A stretch of 64,000 nucleotides of DNA, from assembly GCA_027924585.1 (NCBI GenBank), contig BSBM01000150.1, forward strand, positions 12,453,001 to 12,517,000, given 5' to 3'. Under the pieces are notes generated by a model. That model worked only from the letters and a program-made list of their open reading frames with translations, ran no database searches and was not told the origin of the DNA. Positions within the stretch are counted from its first letter, which is position 1, and every line of letters begins with the position of its first letter. The translations under genes and the position numbers were made by a program. Source of the DNA: Larix kaempferi. Taxonomy: Eukaryota > Streptophyta > Pinopsida > Pinales > Pinaceae. Shown in pieces: positions 21,970 to 34,568 of this stretch.

Positions 21970-24945
21970 ATATAAAATGAAGTTGTCTAAATATTCAACA
22001 ATTTCCACCGGATGGTCATCTTTTCCACATAAACTGGTGAAATTGTGTTTCCAAAATCTGAAGTTGTCTAAAGATTCAATGATTTCTACTGGACATTCAT
22101 CTTTTCCTTGGAAACCAGTGAGATTGTGTTTCCAAAATCTGAACCACGCAGTGTTTTAATCAGTGTTTTGAAGGCAGAAATATATTCAGTACAGTAAAAA
22201 ACCCCTGGGGCACCTAAAATCTATAAATTTAACAACTATAATAACGATTTTGCAAAATTTCTGCCGGATTTTTTGAAAATACCACCGGAAAAATCATTTC
22301 ATTCCCATGGAAATCGTCGCAATTTTAGACCACGACATATAAAATGAAGTTGTCTAAAGATTCGACGATTTCCACTGGACGGTCATCTTTTCCTCGGAAA
22401 CCGGTGAAATTGTGTTTCTGAAATCTTACCAAGTAGTGTTTTAACCAACATTTTGAAGGAAGAAATAAATTCAGTACAGTAAAAACCCCCTTGGGAACCT
22501 AAAATATGTAAATTTAATAGCTATAACAACGATTTTGCAAAATTTCTACCGGATCTTCTGAAAATCCCATCAGAGAAATCATCTCATTCCGGTGGAAATC
22601 ATTGCAGTTTTAGACTACGACATATTAAATGAAGTTGTCTAAAGATTCGACGATTTCCATGAGGCAGACAAATTTTCCCTGAAAATCAGTGAAATTGTGT
22701 TTCCAAAATCTGAACCAAGCAGTGTTTTAATCAACGTTTTGAAGGAAAAAATAGATTAAGTATAGACAAAAACCCCCAAGGCACCTAAAATCTATAAATT
22801 TAATAGCTATAACAAATATTTTGCAAATTTCTTTTTTTTTCCGTATTTTCTGAAAATCAACACCATAAAGATCGTCTCATTCTGGTGGAAATCCTCGCAG
22901 TTTTATACTACGTCATATAAAATGAATTTGTCTAAATATTCAATGATTTCCACCGGATGGTCAGCTTTTCCACGGAAACCAGTGAAATTCGTGTTTCCAA
23001 AATATGAACCAAGCAGTGTTTTTAATCATTGTTTTGAAGGCAGAAATAGATTTAGTACAGTAAAAAACCCCCGGGGAAACTCAAATCTGTAAATTTAACA
23101 ACTATAACAATGATTTTGCAAAATTTCTGCTGGATTTTGCTGAAAATCCCTCTGGAAAAATCATCTCATTCTGGTGGAAATTGCCGCAGCTTTAGACTAT
23201 GGCATATAAAATGAAGTTGTCTGAAGATTCGACAATTTCCAGCGGATGGCCAACTTTTCCCCCTCAAACCAATGAAAATTGTGTTTCCAAAATCTGAACC
23301 AAGCAGTGTTTCAATCAGCGTTTTGAATGCAGAAATAGATTCAGTACAGTCAAAAACCCCCGGGGAACCTAAAATCTATAAATTTAACAACTATAACAAC
23401 AATTTTGCAAAATTTCTAGCAGATTTTCTAAAAATCCCACCGAAAAATAATCTCATTCTGGTGGAAATCGTTACAGTTTTAGACTACAACATATAAAATG
23501 AAGTTCTCTATAGATTCGACGATTTCCACTGGACATTCAACTTCTCCCCCGGAAACCAGTGAAATTGTGTTTCCAAAATTTGAACCAAGTAGTTTTTTAA
23601 TCATCATTTTGAAGGCATAAATAGATTCAGTATAGTCAAAAACCCCTGGGGCACCTTAAATCTGTAAATTTAATAGCTATAACAAGGATTTTGCAAAATT
23701 TCTATCGGATTTTCTGAAAATCCCAGTGGAAAAATCATCTCACTCCATTGGAAATCATCGCAGTTTTAGACTACAACATATAAAATGAAGTTGTCTAAAG
23801 ATTCGATGATTTTCCACCAGTTGGTCAACTTTTCCCCCGAAGCCGATGAAATTGTGCTTCCAAAATTTGAACCAAGAAGTGTTTTAATCATAGTTTTGAA
23901 GGAAAAAATAGATTCAACATAGTAAAAAACCCCCGGTGGCACCTAAAATATGTAAATTTAACAGCTATAACAACGATTTTGCAAAATTTCTGTCGGGTTT
24001 TCTGAAAATCCCACCGGAAAATCATCTCATTCCCCGTGGAAATCGTCGTAGTTTTAGACCACGACATATAAAAATGAAGTGTCTAAAGATTCGACGATTG
24101 CCACTAGATGGTTAGCTTTTCATCGGAAACCGATGAAACTATGTTTCCAAATCGTAACCAGGCATTGTTTTAATCAGTATAGTAAAAAACCCCTTGGGCA
24201 CCTAAAATCTGTAAATTTAATAGCTATAACAACGATTTTTGCAAAATTTCTGCCGTATTTTTTGAAAATCCCACCCAGAGAAATCATCTCATTCCGGTGG
24301 AAATCGTCACAGCTTTAGACTACAACATATAAGATTAAGTTTCCTAAAGATTCGACAATCTCCACGAGACGGTCATCTTTTCCCCCGAAAACCGGTGAAA
24401 TTGTGTTTCCAAAATCTGAACCAAGTGATTTTTTAATTAGCATTTTTAAGGAAGAAATAGGTTCAGTAGAGTAAAAAACCCCTAGGGCACCTAAAATCTA
24501 TAAATTTAACAGCTATAACAACGATTTTACAAAATTTATGTTGGATTTTCTGAAAATCCCCACAAGAAAACTCATCTCATTCTGGTGGAAATTGTCGCAG
24601 TTTTAGACTATGGCATATAAAATGAAGTTTCCTAAAGATTCAACGATTTCCACCGGACGGTTAACTTTTCCCCGGAAACTAGTGAAATTGTGTTTCCAAA
24701 ATCTGAAACCAAGCAGTGTTTTAATCAACGTTTTGAAGGAAAAAATAGATCCAGTACAGTAAAAAAATGCCCGGGGCACCTAAAATCTGTAAATTTAACA
24801 ACTATAACAACAATTTTTGCAAAATTTATGATGGATTTTCAAAAAATCCCATCGGAAAAATCATCTCATTCCGGTGGAAATCGTCATAGTTTTAGACTAC
24901 AACACATGAAATGAAGTTATCTAAAGATTTGACGATTTCCTTGTC
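21970..24945 (+). repeat. Satellite-like array, about 288-bp unit, about 10 copies
   Basis: Units begin near 22340, 22627, 22919, 23210, 23499, 23786, 24074, 24331, 24619 and 24907, each with AAATGAAGTTGTCTAAAGAT, a GTGAAATTGTGTTTCC block, CCTAAAATCTATAAATTTAA and a GAAAATCCCACCGG block. The unit length is 287-292 bp except one shortened copy of about 257 bp. The left end has a truncated copy. In well-preserved units CCACCGGAA and TTCCGGTGG face each other across about 11 bp, a near-palindrome. Short open frames inside are by-products. Copies differ by many substitutions, so the array is old. Confidence 0.93.
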
Positions 24946-27900
24946 AAACTCGTGATATCATCAAATTCCTTACTTAAACTCGTGATATTGTCAAACTATT
25001 GACATCATCATTATTTAAAGAAAATCACAACACCCAAAATACAAAGGGACCACTCCTATCAAATTGAATCCTGGGCCATTAACATATTTATTTACTTTTA
25101 AAAATATTCTTAATCACTAATAAGCAAGCAATTTTATGTTTTTTTTAATGTTTTGATTTCATATCATGGTTGGTGATTGCTTTGTTTTCAATTTTTTTGC
25201 TTAGTATTTGTTCTGTGTGTAGCTAGGTTATTCACACTAGCTAGTGCAGAAATGCACCTCCTAAGAGATGTGGAACTCTTAGTAACGGTCGTGAATGAGA
25301 TGGTGTGTGCATGCAAATAAAAATAGTAAAAAGTAAAAATGCTTGGGGTTATTGCAGTAAAATAAAAATTTAAACGAAAACATTAAGAACCCATGTATCA
25401 AATATTTGTCGTATGAATCAAAGAATGTTTTTTCATTATCGTAAAAATGGATTTACAACATGGGTTTACCTCAATAATGACAATAATGTATGGTCCCCTT
25501 GCAGCCGTAGAAATGGTGGTGCTTCGGGTCTCCAATGTCTCTTACTCTCCACTGAATGCTCACACGTAGCCAAGACCTCAACTAAGTGGGGAAACTCAAG
25601 CTCAAATGGAGGCTAGGTTTTCCCGTAGGAATTTTAGGAGAGTTTTGGTAAGAAAGTGTGAAAATGTGTGAAATGGGGGCCTCCACCATTTTTTTATAAC
25701 AATTTTGGGTGGTGGTATTTTGTACCGTGGTTTTGGGCAGCCACTAGTATTGGCTAGTGGTATTTTGACCTTTTCCCTCCTTTTTATTTTATTTTGAATT
25801 TCCGCTTTTTCTTTTTCTTTTATGGGGATTTTGACTATTTTGGAGGAATTTAATTAATTTCTTAAGGGAAATAATATTATTTTTCCCATTTGCTTGCAAA
25901 CTTAGGGATTTTGGGTTTGTGGAGGCCAAATGTGTAGGAAAAGGGGATAAATAGGTTATGTGACTAGGGAATGAGCTAGGTGATCATTTTTTTGCTGTTA
26001 ACACTGTGAATTAGATTTGGCTAGCAGTCTCTACATATTTTCGTGTTGGTGTTTTTAATTGCTTCTTATCTGTTGTATTTCAGTATATACATGTTCTGAT
26101 ATGTTTATATACTTTTAATATTAAGTATATTTTTTTCTTTTATGTGGAAAAAAAACAAATAGGGGAGGGAGGCCATTAGTGGTGCGGCCCCCATCGAGCC
26201 ACCTGGATGACCACGTTCCGGTCCAAATAGAAAGTATGCCACCTATACACGTGGTGGTAGGTGGTGACCTTTATTATGCTTTATGGCACCATCAAAATGC
26301 GTGCACAGGGTCCTTTCTCCGTGGCTTGTTCATTTTTCTCTTGGGCCCAATGTGTTGGTGTTTTCTCACCTTGGTAGTGGTGCGCACTAGCTTGTTTGGT
26401 GGCGATGTTGCATGCTACCTGCTAAAATGAAAGTGCTTCCATGGCGGTTTATGGTGGTATATGTTTCATATTGGATGCGAGTTTGACGTTTTGTGTGGAT
26501 TTTGCATGGTGGTTCTTCACGATTTGGTCTGTTGCTGTTGTGTGGACCCTCTGCTGTGGTGTTTTGGCGTCTGTGGTTGAACCTGCAAAGTTGTTTTCTG
26601 GTCCAAAAATGACCTCTACATTCACGGTTTTGAGCCTTCTATCCCACATGTCCCTTCATTTTTTTAGTTATCGATAGGCCTAGTTCGGCTAACCAGTTTG
26701 GATGTTTGGTTGTGGTTTTCCCTCTGCAATCAAGGTAATGATCCTTCTTTACCGCATGTCATCCCATTTTTTGTTTTTTCACAGGCCCAGTTCAGCTCAT
26801 TGTCAGTTTGGATGTTTGACTGTGGTTTTTGTTGCAAGTAGCGACAAGATGGAGGTGATGTCATCCATTGGATGGAAGAATGTGCTCGGCATGGATGGAA
26901 GCGGGTGTTATCTGGTAAGTTTACCCTGCCAACTTCTCCATGCTTGTGTTTTTAAACACACTCAATTCCTCCGTGGATTTTTCTTGTTGATTATGGAAAC
27001 TTCCTCTCTGGATTGGTTGGAGGTTGTATCTAGTTCGTTACTGGTTTGATTTCGGTCTTTTATCTCCGCTTCATTGTTTTGGTTGTTGGGATAGGGTCTT
27101 TTCATGCAGTCGATAAGAAATCTTGATGACATTGTTTGAATGAGATTCCCCATGTATTTGGAGTGGAAGGGTTTGTCCCTTGTTTAAATTATTGGGTCGG
27201 GGTCTTATTGCAGAGGAAGGGTTTGTAACTATTTTCCAAGCTAGGGTTTTTTGCTGAGGAATTTGTCTAGGTAGGATTTTTGTTGAGGTAGGGTTGTGTT
27301 GTTTTGGTAGGGTTCTGGTCCTATTCTGGATTGCTTATGTATTGGGGTCAAATTCGATATGGCATCGACTGTTCTACGTGTTTTGTTCTGTTGGCAGAAT
27401 TCGGTTACTTCGATATGGATCGTTGTTGGTTATGTTGTTGTTATTGGCACTGAGAATTTGGGCTATTGTGACTGGTTATAATTTTGTTTATGGCATTGAG
27501 AAATCATGCAATCTCTAATGGCTATGCTTTGGTTTCATGGTGAAGTGAGGTTTCCATGACTTTAGAAATAGGTCATCCTTAACCATAAACCAAGAGTACT
27601 ATTAAAAAATTAGGTTGATTGATAATCCACATCACCTTCATATTAGGTTGATCGTTAAACCACATGGCATGGGGTTGGTTTGAACATTCAACATATTCAT
27701 GCTTGAGAAGGATGAGTACATTCATTGCTTGCATATAAACAACATATGCCTTCTGGTTTGGATATTCATATTTTGATAGTAGGTTCTGTAGCAGGTTTCT
27801 TTTATGTAATGTTGTTGCATTATTGGGAAGGCTTAAGGCACTTTTTGGTTATTTTATGTTGCCTCCCTTTTGGGAAGGGTTATCTCTTTGTAGAATATTG

Positions 27901-28690
27901 ATGCAAATCAACAAATTTTGTGCAACTGAGATTCGTTCTTGAATATAAATTTGTTGTGACCTGTTTTTCTTTTGAAATTAAAAAACAAATAAATCCTACT
28001 TAGAAGTATATGAATAATGATAAGTGTTTGCTGACTAGAATCAAATGGTGATAGATACAAATTTGAATGAATGCATGCCCAACTTCAGATTATTGTTGCA
28101 ACCCATAATTGAGACCCAGTATTAGGTAACCAAAATTCCATATATATTAATAGGTAGGTAAATACATTGCCTCTAAGTCTATAGAAAAAAAAGTGCCAAA
28201 TATTTAGTCTATAGGTATCTAACATATAACATAATAACAAATATCATCCCTAGGATAAGAATATAACATCCCTAGGGAAAGCATATAACATCCCTATGGC
28301 TAACGAGGTTCAGTATTTTCATATTAGATTCAAATTTGTACTAGCGAAAAAAATGCCTCTATGACATAATCCACATTTCATGTGGCTAGGCTAAGCATAG
28401 GACATCCTTATTATCGAAGAGGTTCAGAAAATTCATTTCCCGACATTGTTGAGTTTCCTACATCTACTTGAACCAAGTGGCTTCAGATGCCTAAGGTTTC
28501 TTTATCAAACTGATTTGATCTTCCCACATTTTCTTGAGACCATCATGCTACTTGCAGCAAGGAGGAATTGAGATACCATAGTTTTGATTGATGTTCAATA
28601 CCCCTGGGTTCAATGGAGACCTTGGATAAGCATATATTGGATTTCCCCCTGCAATGGGTAGGGATAAAGTGGGGAGGTAGACCTACCAGA
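24946..28690. other. Unassigned region
   Basis: No recognisable gene. 25620-25900 is T/G-rich; 26180-27540 contains several chance frames. A short tandem duplication is visible, about 26645-26735 against 26750-26850 (shared GTTTGGATGTTTG, TGTGGTTTT). Near 28235-28300 the phrase ATAACATCCCTA recurs. Confidence 0.45.
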
Positions 28691-28699
28691 GGGTATTGG

Positions 28700-30509
28700 G
28701 TAATTTAGATGTTAATAAGGTCTTGGAAGAATCGTGTATTATCTGCAACTTGATCCAACGAATTGGACATCATCCTCATGTGCTTGATCTCGTCTGCAAA
28801 ATTGTCCACCTATGCCATTTTGAAGTATCTGTTGGTCCTTTCTTTGTTCCCCTTCCTTCCTTGCCAATTGTTTTGTATGCACTTTTTCTGCCCTTTCATT
28901 CGCTCTCTGAATCCTTTCCTACTTTCTTTGTTCTGCTGCAACGATCCTTGTTTCCTTCTTCTCCTTTTCCAAATCCTTCTTCCTTTGTTTTACTTCCCGC
29001 AACTCCTTTTTCTTATGTTCTACCTTACCAATAATGTGAATTAGTCATTTGAAGTGAGTAACTATGAACTCCTGCTTAATCAAAGATGCTCTGTAGTTGT
29101 GTTGTCGATATTCGAGCTGCCAATCTCTCCATTGACAACTTCAAAAATAGGCCAAGTGTTGGTGAGGTACTTGGTTCATTGGCAGGATCATTTGGGGGTA
29201 GTGCTCCAACTGCATTGTCTTCTGGTGCTTCAATGTCTACAGCTTTCTCTTCAACACCCTCAAACATCCACATAATAATGGACAACTTCGTTGTTCAAGG
29301 TTGCTGGAATCGAAGGCATGTTGATGCTTTTGTAATTCGTGTCAGTGACAATGTTCCTGTTCATATTCATCATGGCTTCTCCCAACCACTCAAGAGGTGA
29401 TGGTTGGATTGGCAATATCAATTCCTCATTGCTTGATCCTAGTTTCCTGACCACCTTCAATGGCATTTAGATCTGATGGTTGGGTTGGAAATGACAATTC
29501 CTCATTGTTTGATCCTAGTTCCTGACCACCGTCAATGAAATTCAGATCAACAGTTACATTATGGATGTTCCCAACAGTTTCTGCAACTTCCATGTTCTCT
29601 TCAATGGGTTCATTTCCATACTGAGTATCACTTACCTCTTCGTCATCATCGCCCAATGGCTGGAAATTCCCTAGAGAGAGGGAAAACGTGTTGTCTGCAG
29701 CATCTGCATCATCTTGGCCATGTAGATCAAAGGATTGGCTACAACCAATACCATGTAGAATAGAATCATAGTCTAATGGCCATATTCTTGTTCTCCTAAA
29801 TACATCCTTGATGTTTGAGGGGGTGAGAGCCCTTTTGAAAGCTTTTCTTGCAAGTCCATCCAATTCAAGTCTTTTTACTTCAATAGCTAGGTTCTTTTCC
29901 ATCCATGCTTCTCTCTCAGACTTGAAGTAAATCTTGAAAGTACCAAACACACTCACATCAAGAGGTTGCAACTTGTGAGTGGTATGTGCAGGAAAAGTCA
30001 ACAAGTCAATGCCTATCCCGTTTTCCTCCTCGATAGTTTGTATATCTAGTGGCTTCCATGGCCATAAAAAATCAACAAGTGTCTATTTTGAGGTGAGACA
30101 CCCCCAGGTACAAAAGAAACAAAGTGAGAAATTCAATTAAAAAACAATTCTTTCGACATCCATGCATGGGGATGTGTAGCCATGCATGCCCCCAGTTCAC
30201 AACTTTGAATATAGTTTTTTAGCCAATTATTTCCCTTTAATAGATAGAACCCATGGATTGATTCACCTATTGCATTTACACAACACAAAAAATTTATCCA
30301 CTCCTTGCTCTTAGGAAAAAATTTAGGCACATTCCTGCTCCCTCTCTTGGAAATCACCCGCATGCCTCAATTCCTTCTTACCTGTAACCCAGTTTCATCA
30401 CAGTTCCATATGTCCTCTGGGCTGTATGAATTTTTTTCATATACGCTGGATAGAATGTCATAGAACCTCGGCACAACTGCAGTGTGAATATTTAAAGCTC
30501 TGTCTCTGT
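28700..30509 (-). pseudogene. Pogo/jerky-type DDE transposase, C-terminal part
   Basis: Tc1/mariner-superfamily transposase (DDE_1 domain) that cuts and pastes its own DNA. From the right: YSPEDIWNCDETGLQ (first catalytic Asp, about 30400), MRVISKRGSRNVPKF, INFLCCVNAIGESIHGFYLLKG (30133-30363), then FYGHGSH at 30046-30066, where family members have DGHGSH, so the second catalytic Asp has become Tyr (codon 30064-30066). A stop and frame change follow, then DLLTFPAHTTHKLQPLDVSV (third Asp). The tail (29426-29760) is acidic and has a tandem duplication of about 75 bp (29383-29530). A lysine/glutamate-rich coiled-coil-like end (ELREVKQRKKDLEKEKKE) lies near 28940-29020 on the same strand. Split from its N-terminal part by element B. 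Confidence 0.88.
30321..30509 (-). repeat. Target duplication, left copy (189 bp)
   Basis: Same transposase DNA as 37716-37906, with about six substitutions and one indel in a T-run. It ends exactly at the first base of the LTR of element B. Confidence 0.9.
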
Positions 30510-31211
30510 TGTTAAATTTTCAGAATTTACTTCAATCTGATCTAGGATCTTAACTAAGAGAACAAGATGTACAGCAAATATACAGCATATCAATCATGGA
30601 CACAATAATGCAAGAACACAAGAGACACAGAGTTTACTTGGGGAAAACCATAAAGGTGAAAAACCCCAATAACTTCCTCAGAGATAGATAGAGCAATGAT
30701 ACAACCAGAATACAAGAGATAGTCTTCTCCTAGCAGCAGAGCCTACTCCTCATAAGTGCGCCACTTTCCGGATGAGAGAAGTGTGTGAATGAATGAACAA
30801 ATAGAGATCTCTCGATCTCTATTTATACTTGCCTGTCCTGCCCAATAAAACTAATGGGGCCTACATGTCTAGCTTAACCCATGGTTAACTTAATCTGGGC
30901 CGACCCCACACTTGGTGGTCTAATAACCCTTTGACCCACATGGATGACCCCCAATAGCGTGGTCTAATAACCCTTTGACCCACATGACTTATACAGGGCC
31001 AACCCCAACAAGGTGGTCTAATAACCCATCAAGTATAAGTTATGACACTTACAATATAAATGACGACACTTCCGTATAGAGGAATAATAATATATCTATA
31101 GGAATACAAACACTTCCGTATAGAGGAATAATACCATCTCTATAGGAGTACAAAATACATATATGAAATACATGGGGTGAAATACATTCCGAAGTTACAT
31201 ATACATCAACA
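30510..31211 (-). repeat. 3' LTR of element B
   Basis: 702 bp; minus strand TGTTGATGTATATG to AAAATTTAACA. A block containing GTGGTCTAATAACCCTTTGACCC is present twice here and once in the other LTR. Confidence 0.93.
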
Positions 31212-31224
31212 CTCCCTCTTAACT
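31212..31224 (-). other. Polypurine tract of element B
   Basis: Minus strand AGTTAAGAGGGAG, abutting the 3' LTR; same as in elements A and C. Confidence 0.9.
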
Positions 31225-31469
31225 AGGAAGGTATTTCTCAACATAGGTCTTCTAGTACAAGTCTTCTTCTCTGGATCATCATCAGCGAATCATCATCCTC
31301 GAATCATCGTCATCGTCACTACTGCTGCTATCTCAATCAATATTTGAATCTACTCGTCATAGGAAGTTCTACAGAGCAGTCCTTTTTCATACTGGATGTA
31401 GGCCCACCACCTGTAGGTCTTCATCATCTGTGTGAACGGTCTGATAGAGGTGGTCTCTTAGGACTAATT

Positions 31470-32030
31470 TTATGTGCGGATGCAATACCGGAAAGAGCAT
31501 CCCAAGAACATTTATGTGCCTAAGCACAACCGGCATGATCTCCCAGGATTGATTACATGCATCTCCTTCACAATACCTTTAAAGAGCATCCCAGGAACAT
31601 TTATGTGCCACAGCACGACCGGCAAGATCTCTAAAGAGCATCCCAGGACTTATTACGAGCACACAGCTCAACCTCTCGGATCTCCAGGACTGATTACATG
31701 TGAATAGAAAATACCTTTAAAGAGCATCCCAGGAACATTTATGTGCCGCAGCACGACCGATAAGATCTCTAAAGAGCATCTCACGACTTATTACGAGCAC
31801 ACAGCTCAACCTATCGGATCTCTATGACTGATTACATGTCTATGTAGTAATACCTCATCCCGGGACTGATTATGAGCACACATCTCAACCTATCGGATAT
31901 CTAAGGACTGATTACATACTACATAGAAATACCTCATCCCAGGATTGATTACAAGCACACAGCTCAACCTATCGGATATCTGAGGACTGATTACATGCTA
32001 TTTGCACAACCTGCCACATATCATCTTTGA
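31470..32030 (-). repeat. Tandem repeats with CCCAGGA/GATTACATG words, element B
   Basis: Repeated phrases AAAGAGCATCCCAGGA, ACATTTATGTGCC, CAGCTCAACCTATCGGAT and GACTGATTACATG in a higher-order pattern. The homologous array in element C (58740-59145) has a different organisation, so the arrays have been remodelled separately. Confidence 0.8.
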
Positions 32031-32036
32031 CCTCCA

Positions 32037-32593
32037 AGTATCAGCCTGATACTCATGATCCAACGGATCATCATCGCACAAAGCATCATCCTGATGCTTA
32101 TGATCATACTGATCATCATCACTATACCGTCCTGGTACATATCATCTGGAGAAACATCCTGAAGCTCATCATCATGATCATCCTGATCATACAATGCATC
32201 CACCTGATGCATACCAAGTATCTACCAGATACATTTCATCATACATGATCCACCTGATCATACAGTGTATCCACCTGATACAAATACAAATACATGATCC
32301 ACCTGATCATACCTGATACATATCAACATACATGATCTACCTGATCATACAATGTATCCACCTGATACATATACAAATACATGGTCCAAGCATCCAACAT
32401 GATGCATATACAAAATACATACAAATGATCCAACCGATCATATCCAGCATCCAACATGATGCGTACATACATATACATATAAATGATCCAACTGATCATA
32501 TCCATCATCATCCTGATGCATATATAGAGCAGTAACTGGAGCATCATCCTAATGCTCATCATCCATGATCCTCCTGATCATCATAGCATCGTC
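32037..32593 (-). repeat. Array of short hairpins with co-varying stems, element B
   Basis: A chain of small palindromes, each an arm ending in ATC, a 5-base loop such as CACCT, ATCCT or CTCCT, and a complementary arm starting GAT. Examples: AGTATC/GATACT (32037), AAGCATC/GATGCTT (about 32083), ATGATC/GATCAT, ATGCATC/GATGCAT, and TACC/GGTA (about 32126), where the ATC/GAT core itself has changed on both sides. Confidence 0.88.
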
Positions 32594-32649
32594 CTCTTCA
32601 GATCATCTCATCGTCCACGAAGCACAGCCCAGATGCACATCATCCAGCA

Positions 32650-32865
32650 CTTACACCATCGACATGGGAGAACACATCTACCACCATTCGAGGAAGGCTC
32701 TAGCCCTTACGTTTTCACCATGGGAGAACACATCTACCACCATGTGAAAAATGGCTTCATCCCTTACATCTACACCATGAGATAACACATCTACCACCAT
32801 GTGAGAATGGCTCAGCAATTACATCACGACCATGGGAGAACACATCAACCATTTTAGGAAATCTC
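32650..32865 (-). repeat. About 60-bp tandem repeats, element B
   Basis: Plus-strand words CATGGGAGAACACATCTACC recur four times. They are related, inverted, to the repeats at 14890-15215 in element A and sit in the same place, next to the RNase H stop. Confidence 0.8.
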
Positions 32866-32891
32866 ATGTGCATCTGCATCTTCTAGACTCA

Positions 32892-34100
32892 TCACTTCCC
32901 TTTGGAAGGAACCTCGATCTGAAATGCACCAAGCCTCTCTCTGAAGTAATCAAATTGCACTTTGGCCAATGGCTTGGTCAATATATCTGCAACCTGCTCA
33001 TCCATCGCAACATACTCTGCTTCGGCTGTACTCAGTGCTACGCAAGACTGCTTCCTGCTAAACCAAGAGATCACACCTGATCCCATACCGAAGCAACACC
33101 CAGAAGTGCTCTTCCTATTTGCAGCAATGCCTGCCCAATATGAATCAACATAACCTTGCAGGTTAAACTTTTGATTCACATCATACTTGAGCCCATAATC
33201 AACTGTACCCTTCAGGTACCTCAGAATATGCTTTACAACAACTAGGTGAACACTCCTCGGATCCATCAGGAACTGGCTCAATGTGTTCACCGCAAAGCAA
33301 ATATCTGGTCTTGTGTTCATCAGGTACATCAAGGACCCAATCATCTGACGATACATAGTGATATCAACCGGTCTCGGATGAAGCATCACACAGAAGCTTC
33401 AGGTTCGATGCCATAGGTGTGGCCATGGCCTTGCAGTCCATCATCCCGAACCTCTTCAGGATCTCTACTGCATACTTCCCTTGTCCAAGGAAGATTCCAT
33501 CTGTACTCTGCCACACCTCCATGCCAAAAACAAATACTGCATCATCCCCAAGTTCTTCATCTCGAACTCGGCAGCAAGCTTCCGCTGCATGTCGTCAATC
33601 AATCTATCCTCACCTGTTATAGACAGGTCATCCACATTCAATAGTAGTATCACTTGATTGCCTTCCTCAACCTTGTAGTAAAGGTTGGAATCTACTTTAC
33701 TCTTGGTAAAGCCCATACTGGATAGAAAGCTATCTATCCTACCATATCAAGTTCTGCACATATATGAATCCCTGTCATGTGTCTCAAAACCAAGTGGCTT
33801 CTCCACATACACTTCTTCTTCAACTACACCATTCAAGAAGGCTGTCTTGAAATCCATCTGGTGTATCTTCCACTTCATCACTGCAAGCCAGAGAAAGTAC
33901 GGATCTAATGGAAGTGTATTTGGCTACAGGAGGAAAATTCTCTATGCTACCATCTACAGCATGCTTGATCTTGTAGATACTCTTGGAAGTCACTACAGAC
34001 TACCCTTTGGGACTGCATCCCAAACATCTTCATGATCGACTGGTACTCCTCGATCATGGCTTCTTCCCAGATCCTGGGAACTTCAATATCTTCAATATTT
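32892..34100 (-). pseudogene. Copia reverse transcriptase/RNase H remnant, element B
   Basis: RNase H frame 32892-33389: MYRQMIGSLMYL, LRYLKGTVDYGLKYD, WFSRKQSCVALSTAEAEYVA, then directly DEQVADILTKPLA. Compared with element C, about 60 residues between these two blocks are missing. The reverse transcriptase part (33465-33716) has SNLYYKVEEGNQVILLL and NVDDL in place of YVDDL. Fragments of the N-terminal part (FETHDRD, KWKIHQMDFKTAFLNG) are readable to about 34090 in shifting frames. Confidence 0.85.
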
Positions 34101-34171
34101 TCAATAGATAACTCTGTTGCTGAACAAATGTTGTAGTCCTTCTTTTGTAGGTGATGGCATACGATCTTTCC

Positions 34172-34568
34172 TACACAGCAAGTTAAATTGCATGATTAGA
34201 AAACATCTCATAGTTTTCAGAACAAATTCTTACACAGAAAGAAATATGTTATACAATCATGCAATTATCTTAGCCAATGCTTCAATACAACATTTATCCA
34301 TATTCCGTAACTTTCTAGATGCCTTCCAATCTCTACCAGAACATTGTTAAGAGTGTGCACAACTCCTAACACGTCAGCAAAGAGGTTTCATTCTAGATAA
34401 GTAGCAATGGAATGTTTTACAGTGCCATAGGCCACTTACCCATGTATATTGGTAGTATACTGTTCATCAATTCAACTATTCTAATATGCATAATACACAA
34501 CCTAATTCTAGGAACATAAGCATAAACATCATTGAATAACATTATGTAAGAAATGACAATTCACATAC
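34172..34568 (-). other. Intron-like spacer in element B
   Basis: Minus strand starts GTATGT after AAGATAA and ends GTGTAG before GAAAGATCG. Homologous to 12538-12954 and 61290-61703. A small frame just upstream (34569-34778 minus) ends at the TAA overlapping the left boundary. Confidence 0.5.

Noticed and set aside
23272-24914. ORFs of 74-79 codons in the satellite
   Set aside because: They recur only because the units recur and are broken in most units.
26179-27518. Several plus-strand ORFs of 74-115 codons
   Set aside because: Hydrophobic, Phe/Leu/Val-rich translations of T/G-rich DNA, no motif and no consistent exon structure.
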